From NCBI RefSeq assembly GCF_024746835.1, contig NZ_CP080531.1:4732001-4796000 (forward strand): 64,000 bases of DNA. The letters run 5' to 3'. Positions 34,410-43,623 of this stretch are shown piece by piece (the stretch's first letter is position 1; each line of letters begins with the position of its first letter). A program made the translations under genes and the position numbers. The DNA comes from Mesorhizobium sp. AR02 (GTDB lineage: Bacteria > Pseudomonadota > Alphaproteobacteria > Rhizobiales > Rhizobiaceae). The notes below the pieces were generated by a model, which made no database searches, was not told where the DNA came from, and worked only from the letters and a program-made list of their open reading frames with translations.

Positions 34410-34628
34410 ATCGAGATCCTGGACCGCCGGAATGGCGGAAGCCCGAGCACAATGCACATGCAGCAACATCGTTGCTGCACTGCACAATAGCAAGCTTACG
34501 CTGGGGTAGACGAGAGGCGAATGCTCCGTTCCAGGCCGTCCCGGCTCCCGGTCGGCAAACCGCCGGACCGGCCGAGCGCTCCCAACGGCGCGCTCAAAAT
34601 CGACTGCGCGCGGTTCTAACTCTTTGTT

Positions 34629-34679
34629 TTGACGCAATTCCGGACGGAAAACCGTTCACACTTTTCCTGGAATTGCTCT
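34629..34679. repeat. 51-bp rhizobial palindromic repeat, copy A
   Basis: Begins TTGACGCAATTCCGGACGGA and ends CCTGGAATTGCTCT; the arms GCAATTCC and GGAATTGC pair. It matches copy B at 36981-37031 with one difference in the loop. It overlaps the stop codon of the small gene at 34678. Confidence 0.85.
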
Positions 34680-34908
34680 AGTCCGAGAACCTCACGCTCA
34701 CGCCGCGCTGGCGAAAATAAGCCTGCATCAACTTGCGGCCCGAGCGGTTGTTCTGCGCCAGCTTGGTCGGATCGAACACCGCCTGTTTTATCCCCTCCCG
34801 TGCCAGGGCTGCCTTAAGCGTCGCAATATGTGCGTCGATGTCGGCATTGTCTGCCCGAAGCGAAGCATAGATGTTCTCGGTCGCCTCGGCCACGGTCAGT
34901 TCGCTCAC
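34678..34908 (-). CDS. Hypothetical small protein
   Basis: 76 residues from GTG 34908, with GAGG nine bases upstream; an in-frame start at 34947 would add 13 residues. Sequence: SELTVAEATENIYASLRADN, a helical middle with ALAREGIKQAVFDPTKLAQNN, and a basic tail RSGRKLMQAYFRQRGVSVRF. The basic C-terminus could contact nucleic acid. I do not recognise the family. It lies between the palindromic repeat and the sugar ABC gene cluster, in the same orientation as that cluster but 116 bp beyond its last gene. Confidence 0.55.
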   Translation of the reverse strand: MSELTVAEATENIYASLRADNADIDAHIATLKAALAREGIKQAVFDPTKLAQNNRSGRKLMQAYFRQRGVSVRFSD

Positions 34909-35024
34909 AGCTGTCGTCCTCTGGTTGGTTGCGCGGCGGCTTAGCACAGATTCGCGGCTCCGCCGATACCGATGCGCACCATTCAGGCTGGTCAGCTACA
35001 AGGGCTTCCCACCAGCGCCGTACC

Positions 35025-35819
35025 TCAAGCCGGGCTGCTCTTGGCCGACTTTGCCAGTTCCTGTTCCAGATCCACCAGTTCCTTGCCGCCCGCCATCAGG
35101 TTGAGCAGCTGGTCGCGGTCGATTTCGCCCTTGGCGTAGGTGCCGGTGCTTCTGCCGCGCTTCAAGAGCGTGAAGCGGTCGCCGACGACATAGGCGTGGT
35201 GAACGTTGTGGGAGATGAAGATGACGCCGATGCCGCGCGCCTTGGATTGCACGATGAGCTTCAGAACCACGGATGCCTGATGGACCCCGAGCGCCGATGT
35301 CGGCTCGTCCAGGATCAGCACCTTGGCGCCGAAATAGACGGCACGGGCAATGGCCAGGCATTGCCGTTCGCCACCAGACAGCGTGCCGACCGGCTGTTCG
35401 GGATCGCGCAGCTGGATGCCCATCGCCGACATCTCGTCATAGGCGGTGCGGTTGGCGAACTCGGCGTCGAACTGGCTGATCGGCCCGAACTTGCGCATCG
35501 GCTCGCGCCCGAGGAAGAAGTTGCGCGCCACGCTCATCAGCGGCACCAGCGCCAGGTCCTGGTAAACGGTCGCGATGCCGCTGTCGCGCGTATCGGCGGG
35601 CGAGGCAAACCGTGTCGGTTTGCCCTGGACGCGGATTTCGCCCTCATCGGGCGTGTAGACGCCGGACAGCGTCTTGATCAGTGTCGACTTGCCTGCGCCA
35701 TTGTCGCCGAGCAGGCAATGCACCTCGCCGGGGCAGACATCGAAAGACACATCCTTCAGCGCGACCACCGAGCCGAAATATTTGCTGACCGATTTCAGTT
35801 CGACATAGGGCTCGGCCAT
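35025..35819 (-). CDS. Sugar ABC transporter ATP-binding protein
   Basis: 264 residues, a single ABC domain: Walker [11 protein letters not shown]-loop YQDLALVP, signature LSGGERQ, Walker [14 protein letters not shown], and His in [10 protein letters not shown]. It resembles FrcA-type ATPases of the CUT2 (ribose/fructose/inositol) importers that have one rather than two ABC domains. Its ATG shares one base with the permease stop (TGATG), so translation is coupled. It energises import of the sugar bound by the periplasmic protein at 37068. Confidence 0.93.
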   Translation of the reverse strand: MAEPYVELKSVSKYFGSVVALKDVSFDVCPGEVHCLLGDNGAGKSTLIKTLSGVYTPDEGEIRVQGKPTRFASPADTRDSGIATVYQDLALVPLMSVARNFFLGREPMRKFGPISQFDAEFANRTAYDEMSAMGIQLRDPEQPVGTLSGGERQCLAIARAVYFGAKVLILDEPTSALGVHQASVVLKLIVQSKARGIGVIFISHNVHHAYVVGDRFTLLKRGRSTGTYAKGEIDRDQLLNLMAGGKELVDLEQELAKSAKSSPA

Positions 35820-36916
35820 CACCGGCTCCTCATGGCGCGGTTGCGTACATAGCTGTTGAACAGCACCGCGATGACCATCATGGCGCCCATGAACAGCTTG
35901 AACCAGTCGGTGTCGATGCCGGTGTAGAAGATGCCCATCTGCACGACGCCGAAGATCAGGGCGCCGAACATGGCGCCGACCGCCGATCCGTAGCCGCCGG
36001 TGAGCAGCGTGCCGCCGATGACGACGGCAATGATTGCCTCGAATTCCTTCTGCGTGCCGCGCAGCGTGTCGGCCGAGCCGGTGACAAGCACCTGGATCGC
36101 CGCGAACAGGGCAGCCGCAAGTGCCGTCATGACGAACAGCGTGATCTTGGTGCGCGCCACCGGCACGCCGAGATTGCGGGCGGCATTGGCTTCGCCGCCG
36201 GCGGCGAAGATCCAGTTGCCGAAGCGGCTGCGCGTCAGCAGCCAGGTGCAGGCCAGGGTCAGCGCGATCCACCACACGATCGACACCGGAATGCCCGAAA
36301 TCGACGGCAGGCCGTCCGCCCGCTTGCCGATCAGGCCGATGTCGGCAAGCCAGGCGATCAGGCCGGAAAACACCTGTCCCGAAAACAGGCTGTTGAGCGG
36401 ATCGTGCAACGCCAGTTCATGCACGCCCGACACCTGGGTCCGCCCTGATATGCCGCGTGTGAGACCCAGGGTCAGGCCGCGCAGCATGAACAGGCTGCCG
36501 AGCGTCACGATGAAGGAGGGCAGTCCGGTCCTGACGACGGCGAGCCCGTTGAGCGCGCCGATGCCGCCGCAGACGGCGAAGGTGAACAGCAGCGAAAGCC
36601 AGATCGGCCAACCCCAGAAAACGGCAGGGATGGCGATGAGGATGCCGGCAAAGCCGATCATCGAGCCGACCGACAGATCGAACTCGCCGGCGATCATCAG
36701 CAGAGCCACGGGTGCGGCGAGAATGCCAAGCTGGGCCGAGACTTCGAGGAAGTTGACGATGCCCTTGGCACTGAAAAGTCCCGTGCTTCCCGCCGTGATG
36801 GCGAAGAACACGAAGACCAGCACGGTGCCGGCGGCCGCGCCAAGCTCCGGCCTGCTCAACAGGCGGCTGAGGCGTGAGACGGACCGGACCCGCTCGTCGC
36901 GAATCTCTGAAACCAT
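35819..36916 (-). CDS. Sugar ABC transporter permease (RbsC/FrcC type)
   Basis: 365 residues from ATG 36916 (AAGGG upstream; a GTG at 36934 is possible). About ten hydrophobic helices and the CUT2 permease features: [57 protein letters not shown], and [27 protein letters not shown] (in part). This is the membrane channel of a ribose/inositol-type importer. A palindromic repeat lies between it and the binding-protein gene, yet all are on one strand and are likely one transcript. Confidence 0.93.
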   Translation of the reverse strand: MVSEIRDERVRSVSRLSRLLSRPELGAAAGTVLVFVFFAITAGSTGLFSAKGIVNFLEVSAQLGILAAPVALLMIAGEFDLSVGSMIGFAGILIAIPAVFWGWPIWLSLLFTFAVCGGIGALNGLAVVRTGLPSFIVTLGSLFMLRGLTLGLTRGISGRTQVSGVHELALHDPLNSLFSGQVFSGLIAWLADIGLIGKRADGLPSISGIPVSIVWWIALTLACTWLLTRSRFGNWIFAAGGEANAARNLGVPVARTKITLFVMTALAAALFAAIQVLVTGSADTLRGTQKEFEAIIAVVIGGTLLTGGYGSAVGAMFGALIFGVVQMGIFYTGIDTDWFKLFMGAMMVIAVLFNSYVRNRAMRSR

Positions 36917-36980
36917 GACTGCGTTGCCCTTCACATAGAGCCGTTCATCGTTTCACGCTGAACAGCTCTATCTCCTTGCC

Positions 36981-37031
36981 TTGACGCAATTCCGGACGGA
37001 AAACCGCTCACACTTTTCCTGGAATTGCTCT
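36981..37031. repeat. 51-bp rhizobial palindromic repeat, copy B
   Basis: Same element as 34629-34679 in the same orientation, here between the permease and the periplasmic binding-protein genes. In the operon mRNA its arms GCAATTCC / GGAATTGC would form a hairpin 37 bp after the binding-protein stop, a position that often stabilises the upstream message. Confidence 0.85.
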
Positions 37032-37067
37032 GATGGTGCGGCCGGAGCGAAGCCCCGGCCGCCAGTG

Positions 37068-38024
37068 TCAGCGCTTGCCGAGTTTCGACAGCTCGATAAC
37101 CGAGGCGGCGGTGTCCTTGGTGACGAAGCCGGGGCCGGTCGGATAGTCGGCGATCGGCATGATCTTGTACTTCTTCCAGAGATCGAACATCGCGATCGGG
37201 ATGTAGCCCATGGCATATTGCTGGGCGTCGATGCCCCACTCCATCTTGCCAGCGACGACGGCCTGCAGGATCGTGGGGGAGAGATCGAACGTGCCGGTCT
37301 TCACTTTGCCCGACAGGCCCAATTCATCAAGCGCGGCCAGCGTCGGTTCGGCACCGCTGGCGCCGACGGCGAGAATGAACTGTGTATCGGCATGAGCGGT
37401 CATGTAGGCGATCACGCGGTTCTTCATCTCGGTCGGGTCGATGACGCCGTTCATCACCGGCACATCGACGCCCAGACCCTTGGCAAAGCCGGCGCAACGG
37501 TCGTCAAGGCTCGAATTGCCGACCTCATGGTTGGCGCAGACCGCCTTGGTGAGGCCGAGCGCCTTGATGCGCTCGCCGGCCATGACGCCCGCCTGGAACT
37601 CATCCTGCCCCATGAACAGCAGGCCGCCAAGGTCATGGGTGAGTTTCGAGCCGCCGGAATCGATGATGATGACCGGAATGCCGGCGGCGACGGCATTCTT
37701 GACCGGAGCCGAAAGGGCCGCCGCATCGGGGATCGAAACAACCATGCCGTCCGGCTTCGAGGCCGTGATGGCGTCGATCATCTGCGCCATCTTGGCCATG
37801 TCGAAGGTTTCAGGCGCCAGATATTCGGCCTTGACGCCCAAGGTCTTGGCGGCATCGTCCATGCCGTTCTTGACGACCGACCAGTAGGGGTCGCCGCTCT
37901 GGCCGTGGGTGACGAACACCACGCGCGTCTCATCGGCGGCCGCAAAGGTCGTGGCCGCCATCATCATCGTGAAGCCGGCCAGCAGGCCGAGCGCAGGCTT
38001 TATTAATTTCGCAAGCGAAAACAT
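37068..38024 (-). CDS. Periplasmic sugar-binding protein (MocB-like)
   Basis: 318 residues: signal peptide (LIKPALGLLAGFTMMMAATTFAAA), then a type I periplasmic binding fold (RVVFVTHGQSGDPYWSVVKNGMDDAAKTLGV, PDGMVVSIPDAAALSAPVKNAVAAGIPVIIIDSGGS, LLFMGQDEFQAGVMAGERI, and VGASGAEPTLAALDELG). This is the CUT2-type sugar receptor. With the dehydratase-like, MocA-like and MocR-like genes beside it, its counterpart would be MocB of the rhizopine locus of Sinorhizobium meliloti. The ligand is likely an inositol or inositol-amine, by context only. Confidence 0.9.
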   Translation of the reverse strand: MFSLAKLIKPALGLLAGFTMMMAATTFAAADETRVVFVTHGQSGDPYWSVVKNGMDDAAKTLGVKAEYLAPETFDMAKMAQMIDAITASKPDGMVVSIPDAAALSAPVKNAVAAGIPVIIIDSGGSKLTHDLGGLLFMGQDEFQAGVMAGERIKALGLTKAVCANHEVGNSSLDDRCAGFAKGLGVDVPVMNGVIDPTEMKNRVIAYMTAHADTQFILAVGASGAEPTLAALDELGLSGKVKTGTFDLSPTILQAVVAGKMEWGIDAQQYAMGYIPIAMFDLWKKYKIMPIADYPTGPGFVTKDTAASVIELSKLGKR

Positions 38025-38137
38025 AGAACCTCCTGTTTGTTTTCCGCCGCCGCAATTACGGTCGGCAGTCCAGTTGCCCCTTCATTCCAGTTTCATTCCT
38101 CAGCACTGGTTCCCTGGAGGCCGCATGGCGGCCTCGA

Positions 38138-39037
38138 TCACTCAATGACGTCAAATCCAGCTTGCCTCGCCATGCGCGACAGGTTCAGGAATCCCATTGT
38201 CGCATAGGTCAGCGGATTGGCCTTGTTGGGATCCTGCTCGGCCTCGACGACCAGCCAGCCGCTGTAACCATTGTCGGCCAGCACGCGCAAAATGGCGGGG
38301 TAGTCGATGGAGCCGTCGCCGGGGACGGTGAAGATCCCTTCCATGACCGCACCCATGAAACTCATGTCCCCGGCGCGGGCACGCTCAAGCACGGCTTTGC
38401 GTGCGTCCTTGCAGTGCACATGCACGACGCGTTTGACGTGCGCCTTGACGAGGGCCAGCGGGTCGCCGCCCGAAAATGTCGAATGGCCGGTGTCGTAGAG
38501 CAGGCCGACCGCTTCGCCGGTGTGCCGCATCAGGAGGCCGACCTCGGCGTCGGTTTCGACGATGGTCCCCATATGGTGGTGAAAGGCCATGCGCACACCG
38601 AAATCCGCCATCCGTTCGGCGAGTTCGGTCAGCTTGCGGCCATAGGCCGGCCACTCTTCAGGGCTGAGGGCCGGGCGCTGCGAGATCGGCCCCCAGATGG
38701 CGTTGTGGCGACCGCGCGAGGTGTCGGCATAGACGACATGGGTCGAGCCCATATCCTTCAAGAGCTGGAGATGCGGCGCGATCGCATCCATTTCCGCACT
38801 GAGGTCCTTCTCGTCGCAACGGCCGTCATACCAGCCGGAAATCACGGCAAGGTCATAGCGCTGCATGATCGGCTTCAGTTCAGCCGAGCGGCGCGGAAAC
38901 TTGCCGCCAAGTTCGGTGCCGGAATAACCGGCCTGCCTGGTTTCGCTGAGACAGACCTCAAGCGGTGTATCGCCGCCGAGTTCCGGCACGTCATCGTTGG
39001 TCCAGGTGATCGGATTGATGCCGATGCGAACCTTCAC
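38138..39037 (-). CDS. IolE/MocC-like TIM-barrel protein (inosose dehydratase family)
   Basis: 299 residues from GTG 39037. An AP-endonuclease-2-type TIM barrel: VRIGINPITWTNDDVPELGG, PLEVCLSETRQAGYSGTELGGKFPR, FGVRMAFHHHMGTIVETDAEV, GLLYDTGHSTFSGGD, HVHCKDAR, and WLVVEAEQDP. The metal-binding His/Asp/Glu set is spread over these motifs. The N-terminus closely resembles IolE, which dehydrates scyllo-inosose, and MocC of rhizopine catabolism. It overlaps the mocA-like stop by four bases (GTGA). Enzymatic assignment beyond inositol-type sugars is inference. Confidence 0.9.
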   Translation of the reverse strand: MKVRIGINPITWTNDDVPELGGDTPLEVCLSETRQAGYSGTELGGKFPRRSAELKPIMQRYDLAVISGWYDGRCDEKDLSAEMDAIAPHLQLLKDMGSTHVVYADTSRGRHNAIWGPISQRPALSPEEWPAYGRKLTELAERMADFGVRMAFHHHMGTIVETDAEVGLLMRHTGEAVGLLYDTGHSTFSGGDPLALVKAHVKRVVHVHCKDARKAVLERARAGDMSFMGAVMEGIFTVPGDGSIDYPAILRVLADNGYSGWLVVEAEQDPNKANPLTYATMGFLNLSRMARQAGFDVIE

Positions 39038-40152
39038 GGGCGAACTCCTGATTGCTTCAACTGGGCAAGGTGATGGCGGGCGAGTCTGGCCAGCAGCGTC
39101 ATGTCGCGGCGGGCATGCTCGGCGGTGTTGCGCTCCGGCGTGCCTTCGACGATCGCCGACCAGAAGCCTTTCAACTCCTCGACGAACGCTTCTTCGTAGC
39201 CGCTGCTTATGTCGCGGCTGGAAAGCGTGTGGCCGTCGCCGGTGCGGATGGTCAGCCGCGTCGGCTGGTGGTTGAGATAGGGCGAGGGGAATTCCAGTTC
39301 GAGAGAGGCATCGTCGAAATAGAGCGTGATGCGCTCGCGATAATCGGGCAACCTGGGAATGGCGATATGGACCATGTTCCACATTGCCTGGCCGTCGAGC
39401 AGCCGCACGGCGCCCTGACCACCTTCGCCCTTGGCGAAGAGCGAGGCGCCGACGATTTCTCCGTCGGCGATACCCAGCGCGTCAAGCAAGCCATGGACGG
39501 CGTTGACGTCGTGCACGATCGACGAACAATAGGCGCCGACAAAGCCGCGAAAGGCGTCGGGATCGTCCAGCCCCGGCACGGCGCGCGCCACCTGCTCGCG
39601 CTGCCTGGCTTCGGTCGAGGCAATCAATTCCGCCGCGACGTCGTCACCCCGGCAAGTGGAGGCGTGCCGGATGAAGGGCCAGGCGTCGGGATCGTTGACC
39701 TCGACCGAAATATAGCGAAGCGTCCGCGCCGTGCCGGGCAGCATTTTCAATGCCGCCTCGTAGCTCGGGTCGAAACGCTTCATGTAGCCGACCTGGAGCA
39801 CCTTTCCGGCGCGATCCCTGGCCGCGATCAATTCGTCGATATCCCCCGCACTGTAGCAAAGCGGCTTTTCACAGAAGACATGCAGCCCCCTGGCAAAGGC
39901 GGCGAGGCTCTGTTCGCGGTGCAGCGCATCCGGCGAGGCGATGATCACGGCGTCAAGCGGCATCGCGCGCAGCGCGTCGAGATCGGCGAATGTTTCGAGG
40001 CCGAATTCCTCGCCGACAAAGGCGCGGACTTTGCGCGAAGGGTCGTAGACACCGACGATCTTGAACTGCCGGTGCAGTTTGAGCAGGTTCGGAATGTGCT
40101 CGACCTGGGCGACGCCGCCCGCACCGATCACTCCCACCCTTATGCACTGCAT
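39034..40152 (-). CDS. Gfo/Idh/MocA-family dehydrogenase
   Basis: 372 residues from ATG 40152 (MQCIRVGVIGAGGVAQVEHIP). Rossmann domain with GAGGVAQ, then the family motif EKPLCYSAGDIDELI with the catalytic Lys, and YMKRFDPSYEAALKML; the C-terminal beta-sheet domain follows. This family oxidises cyclic sugars and inositols with NAD(P), and is named in part for MocA of rhizopine catabolism. First gene of the operon, divergent from the MocR-like regulator; the next gene overlaps its stop by four bases. Confidence 0.9.
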   Translation of the reverse strand: MQCIRVGVIGAGGVAQVEHIPNLLKLHRQFKIVGVYDPSRKVRAFVGEEFGLETFADLDALRAMPLDAVIIASPDALHREQSLAAFARGLHVFCEKPLCYSAGDIDELIAARDRAGKVLQVGYMKRFDPSYEAALKMLPGTARTLRYISVEVNDPDAWPFIRHASTCRGDDVAAELIASTEARQREQVARAVPGLDDPDAFRGFVGAYCSSIVHDVNAVHGLLDALGIADGEIVGASLFAKGEGGQGAVRLLDGQAMWNMVHIAIPRLPDYRERITLYFDDASLELEFPSPYLNHQPTRLTIRTGDGHTLSSRDISSGYEEAFVEELKGFWSAIVEGTPERNTAEHARRDMTLLARLARHHLAQLKQSGVRP

Positions 40153-40207
40153 CGGCCAGCCCCATCTGAACCCGAACGCTTTTTGCTTGAGCCTAAGGCT
40201 GCTTTGG

Positions 40208-40247
40208 TTCCATTGTGAGAGCCAGATTCCATTGATTTTTCGGAACC
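40208..40247. promoter_or_regulatory. Candidate MocR-type operator between mocA-like and mocR-like genes
   Basis: A direct repeat TTCCATTG at 40208-40215 and 40227-40234 has a 19-bp period, about two helical turns. An inverted pair GGTTCC (40206-40211) / GGAACC (40242-40247) spans the block. MocR-type proteins commonly bind spaced direct repeats in the divergent promoter. Confidence 0.45.
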
Positions 40248-40249
40248 AG

Positions 40250-41704
40250 ATGAAGACCAGCTTTCCCATCGACGGCATCGCCCTCGATCGCGACAGTCCC
40301 GCCAATTTGCACCGGCAGCTCTATGTCCAGTTGCGCGGCCTGATCGAACGGCGCGTGCTGCCGAGCGGCCACGCATTGCCCTCGACACGGGTGATGGCGC
40401 GGGACCTGAATGTCGGGCGCAACACGGTGATTGCCGCTTGCGACCAGCTGGCGCTGGAGGGGTATCTGGCGATACGGCCGCGCAGGCCCTCGGTGGTGAT
40501 GGACCTGCCGACCCGTTCGGTGGCGGCGGAACTTGTCTCGGTCGAGGACGCCAACCCGATATCGCGGCGCGGGCAGACCATGCTTGCGCAACCCTACCAT
40601 CATGGCCGGCCAGGCATGCTTGCCTTTCATCCCGGCATGCCGGACCCGGACAATTTTCCGTTCAACACCTGGTCGAAACTGCTCAGCCGCCGCGCCAAAT
40701 TCGCGCATATCGATCTTTTCGGCACCTATCACGTCAAAGGCTATCCACCGCTTTGCGAGGCCATAGCGCGCTATCTCACCGCCTCGCGCGGCGTGAAGTG
40801 CACCGCCGAGCAGATCGTCGTCACCAACGGTGCGCAGTCGGCGTTCGACCTGCTGGCCCGGCTGCTGATCGATGACGGTGATACGGTGTGGATGGAGGAG
40901 CCAGGCTATTACGGCGCCGGTTCGGCCTTTGTCTCGGCCGGCGCGAAACTGGTGCCGCTGCGCGTCGGCAACGCCGGCTGGAACCTTGATCCGCCGCCTG
41001 TCATTCCGCGCATGATTTTCGTGACGCCCTCCTGCCATCACCCGCTCGGCATAACCATGCCGATGGAGCAGCGGCTCAATCTCTTGCATATGGCCGAGAC
41101 CTGGCGCTCCTGGATCATCGAGGACGACTATGACGGCGAATACCGTTTTCAGGGCCAGCCCATTCCGGCATTGCAAGGCATCGGCGCGTCAGACCGCGTG
41201 GTCTATGTCGGGACCTTCGCCAAGATCCTTTTCCCGGCCATGCGCCTCGGCTTTATGGTGGCGCCCAAGGCGATAGACCATACGATCGTCTCGGCGCTGA
41301 GCGTGAGCGGCCAGTTCGCTCCCTTGCTCACCCAGGCCGCGCTCGCGGACTTCATGAATGAGGGGCATTTCACCCGCCATCTCAGGCGCATGCGGCGTCT
41401 CTATGCGGAGAGGCGGCAGTTCTTCCTGGAAAGCGCGCAAAGGCATCTCGGGGAATGGCTGGATTTCCATACGACCGAATCCGGCATCCAGGTCGTTGGC
41501 ATTTTCCGCGAGAGATGCAGCGACAGGGCGGTTGCCGAGGCGGCGCTCCAGCAGGGCATCAACGTCTCGGCGCTGTCGATCCAGTACCGTCACGGCACGG
41601 AGCAGAACGGCCTCGTCATGGGCTTTGCGGCGGCCGATGCACAGACGACCGAAAAGACGATGCAAAAGTTTCGTGCCGTGCTAAGAGCCCATTTTTCGCG
41701 ATGA
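40250..41704 (+). CDS. mocR: MocR-family regulator (GntR HTH fused to class I aminotransferase)
   Basis: 484 residues. N-terminal GntR winged helix (LHRQLYVQLRGLIERRVLPSGHALPSTRVMARDLNVGRNTVIAACDQLALEGYL, in part), a linker, then an aminotransferase-like domain. The PLP-binding Lys is in YVGTFAKILFPAMRLGFMVAP and the cofactor-contacting DDYDGEYRF is also present. It is divergent from the mocA-like/IolE-like/sugar ABC operon and almost certainly regulates it. The family name comes from MocR of the rhizopine locus; whether the effector here is PLP, an inosamine or another amine is unknown. The ATG at 40250 was chosen by alignment to the family start. Confidence 0.9.
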   Translation: MKTSFPIDGIALDRDSPANLHRQLYVQLRGLIERRVLPSGHALPSTRVMARDLNVGRNTVIAACDQLALEGYLAIRPRRPSVVMDLPTRSVAAELVSVEDANPISRRGQTMLAQPYHHGRPGMLAFHPGMPDPDNFPFNTWSKLLSRRAKFAHIDLFGTYHVKGYPPLCEAIARYLTASRGVKCTAEQIVVTNGAQSAFDLLARLLIDDGDTVWMEEPGYYGAGSAFVSAGAKLVPLRVGNAGWNLDPPPVIPRMIFVTPSCHHPLGITMPMEQRLNLLHMAETWRSWIIEDDYDGEYRFQGQPIPALQGIGASDRVVYVGTFAKILFPAMRLGFMVAPKAIDHTIVSALSVSGQFAPLLTQAALADFMNEGHFTRHLRRMRRLYAERRQFFLESAQRHLGEWLDFHTTESGIQVVGIFRERCSDRAVAEAALQQGINVSALSIQYRHGTEQNGLVMGFAAADAQTTEKTMQKFRAVLRAHFSR

Positions 41705-41769
41705 ACAGTCCCGAGTAAGCACCTGGGATTATTCACTTTTTTTAGCTGGACTCGTGCCGCTGGGCGGTA

Positions 41770-43476
41770 CTAGCCCGGATCTGCCATCCGTTCCCGACAA
41801 CGCACCTCGTCAATGGGCCTGCCAAGCGCAGCAAAGCGCGTGGCTGCTTCCTCGAACGCCGCCAGGGCCCGGGTTTCGTTACGCTCGGCCCGGCGCTGCA
41901 CGCCGCGCGCTTCCCACACGGCCGCCACCCAGGGGCCGCCGTTCCACATGCCGGCGACCCGCTCAGCCTCGTCGAGCCGGCGGCTGACCTGCTCGATCTC
42001 GCCCGCCTCGGCCTGTGCGACGGCAGCCGCGGTACGGAAGGTCATCGAGCAAGGCTGGCAATTGCAGCCCGATGACAGCATGCGGTCACCTTCGCGAATG
42101 GTCTCGGCGATCCTCTCGGGGGTGGCGGCGGCGCGCACCTCGAGCCCTTTCAGGCTGATCAGCAGGTGCGGCGCAAGCCAGGAAGACTGGGCAAGGGTGG
42201 TGGCGCGGTGGATCAACCGTCCTGCCTGCCATTTCTGGCGGCGGGCAAGCGCGAGTTCCGTCAGGCGCTGGAGCGCCAGCACACGGCCGGCCACGGCTCC
42301 CACCCGCGCGTGGAGTCTTTCGGCTTCCATCAGCATGCGTTCGGCCTCGGCCAACTGGCCCGAGAAGAGCGCTGCTTCGCCCAGCACCAGCGAGGCCAGG
42401 CCGCGCCCGGCGACCGAGCCGGCGCCCTCGGCCACCGACAGGAGCTCTCGTGCCGAGGCGGCGATGTCGTGGTGGCCCTTGGCGCTGCAGAGGCAGAATT
42501 CGGCCAGGCACAGATGCCCGTCAAAAACGTTGGAGACGAAGGCCGGCTTGGAGCGGACCCATTCGATGAACTCAGCCCTGAATAGTTCGCGCCACTGGCC
42601 CTGCATGTGGGCCACCAGGCCGATCAAGGCGCTGGCCTCGCCAACCTCGCGGGCCAACCCCGCGCCCATGGCCAGTTCGCGGGTTTCCCGGCCGACCTGG
42701 CCGGCTCTGGCGAAGTCGCCGCTTTGCAGGTGCAGCAGGCCCCAGGCCAGCGAGGCGCGGATGCGGTCGCTCAAGCCGACGGGGTCGATGGAGGGCACGG
42801 CCAGCGCCTTTTCGTACAGCTTCACGGTTTCCGCGCCGGGACCGACCCCGAGATCGATCCGCAGGCAGTCGCTCAACTGATTGAACAGCCGGATCGCCTC
42901 GGCCCGGTTGCCGGCGTCGAGCGCCGATTGCATCAGGGCACACTGCGCCTGCTCGTCGGCCGGGTCCATCGCAATCAGGCGCTGCCACAGCTTGCCGGCC
43001 CGTAGCACGGCGGCATAGCGCTGCCGCAGGGCCTGGCGGGGTGTTTCGAACCAGTCGACATAGGGATCGTCCGGCAGCAGGTCTCCCGTGTAGAGATCGG
43101 CGGCCGCTTCAAGGGCGGCGATTTCCTCGCCGCGCAAGGCAAGCCTGGCGGCGGTCTCGAACGTCTCGACGTCGATCTCGAGGTCGGCGGCCGGGGCGAG
43201 TGCGATAATTTCAGCCGCTTGTTCGATGAGGTCATGGGCGCCCAGCGCGCGGCGGGCAAAGTGGATGGCCTTGCGCAGGTTGGCGCCGGCGGCCTCCGGA
43301 TCGAGATCGGGCCAAAAGGCCTCCATCACCTGTTCGCGGTGAATGCGGTGCGAACGAGTGACGGCCAGCAGCTTCACCAGTGCGGCGCCACGATCCCGGC
43401 GCCACGCCGCGACCGGGATGACCTGATCGTCCAGACTGACGCTGAAGCCGCCAAGCAATTGAATTCGAACGCGCAA
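41770..43476 (-). CDS. BTAD/SARP-like transcriptional activator
   Basis: 568 residues. The N-terminal ~95 residues are an OmpR-type winged helix (RVRIQLLGGFSVSLDDQVIPVAAWRRDRGAALVKLLAVTRSHRIHREQVMEAFWPD, in part). The bacterial transcriptional activator domain follows (ADLYTGDLLPDDPYVDWFETPRQALRQRYAAVLR), and then about 300 residues of TPR-like helices. There is no receiver or ATPase domain. This architecture is like AfsR/SARP-type activators. Divergent from the peroxiredoxin/SQR-like pair across 147 bp, so it probably controls them, sensing an unknown signal through the TPR part. Confidence 0.88.
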   Translation of the reverse strand: MRVRIQLLGGFSVSLDDQVIPVAAWRRDRGAALVKLLAVTRSHRIHREQVMEAFWPDLDPEAAGANLRKAIHFARRALGAHDLIEQAAEIIALAPAADLEIDVETFETAARLALRGEEIAALEAAADLYTGDLLPDDPYVDWFETPRQALRQRYAAVLRAGKLWQRLIAMDPADEQAQCALMQSALDAGNRAEAIRLFNQLSDCLRIDLGVGPGAETVKLYEKALAVPSIDPVGLSDRIRASLAWGLLHLQSGDFARAGQVGRETRELAMGAGLAREVGEASALIGLVAHMQGQWRELFRAEFIEWVRSKPAFVSNVFDGHLCLAEFCLCSAKGHHDIAASARELLSVAEGAGSVAGRGLASLVLGEAALFSGQLAEAERMLMEAERLHARVGAVAGRVLALQRLTELALARRQKWQAGRLIHRATTLAQSSWLAPHLLISLKGLEVRAAATPERIAETIREGDRMLSSGCNCQPCSMTFRTAAAVAQAEAGEIEQVSRRLDEAERVAGMWNGGPWVAAVWEARGVQRRAERNETRALAAFEEAATRFAALGRPIDEVRCRERMADPG

Positions 43477-43623
43477 CCGGAAGACCCTTTCAGGACGCGA
43501 GGCGCCGCGCGTGCCCGAAATCCGGCCGTCACAAGCACCTGCGCGGCGGGGAACGCTGGCGGAACATAGGTTGCCTAGTCTGCACCCGTAGTCAATTCCA
43601 ACCGTCTCTCACAGGAGGATGAA

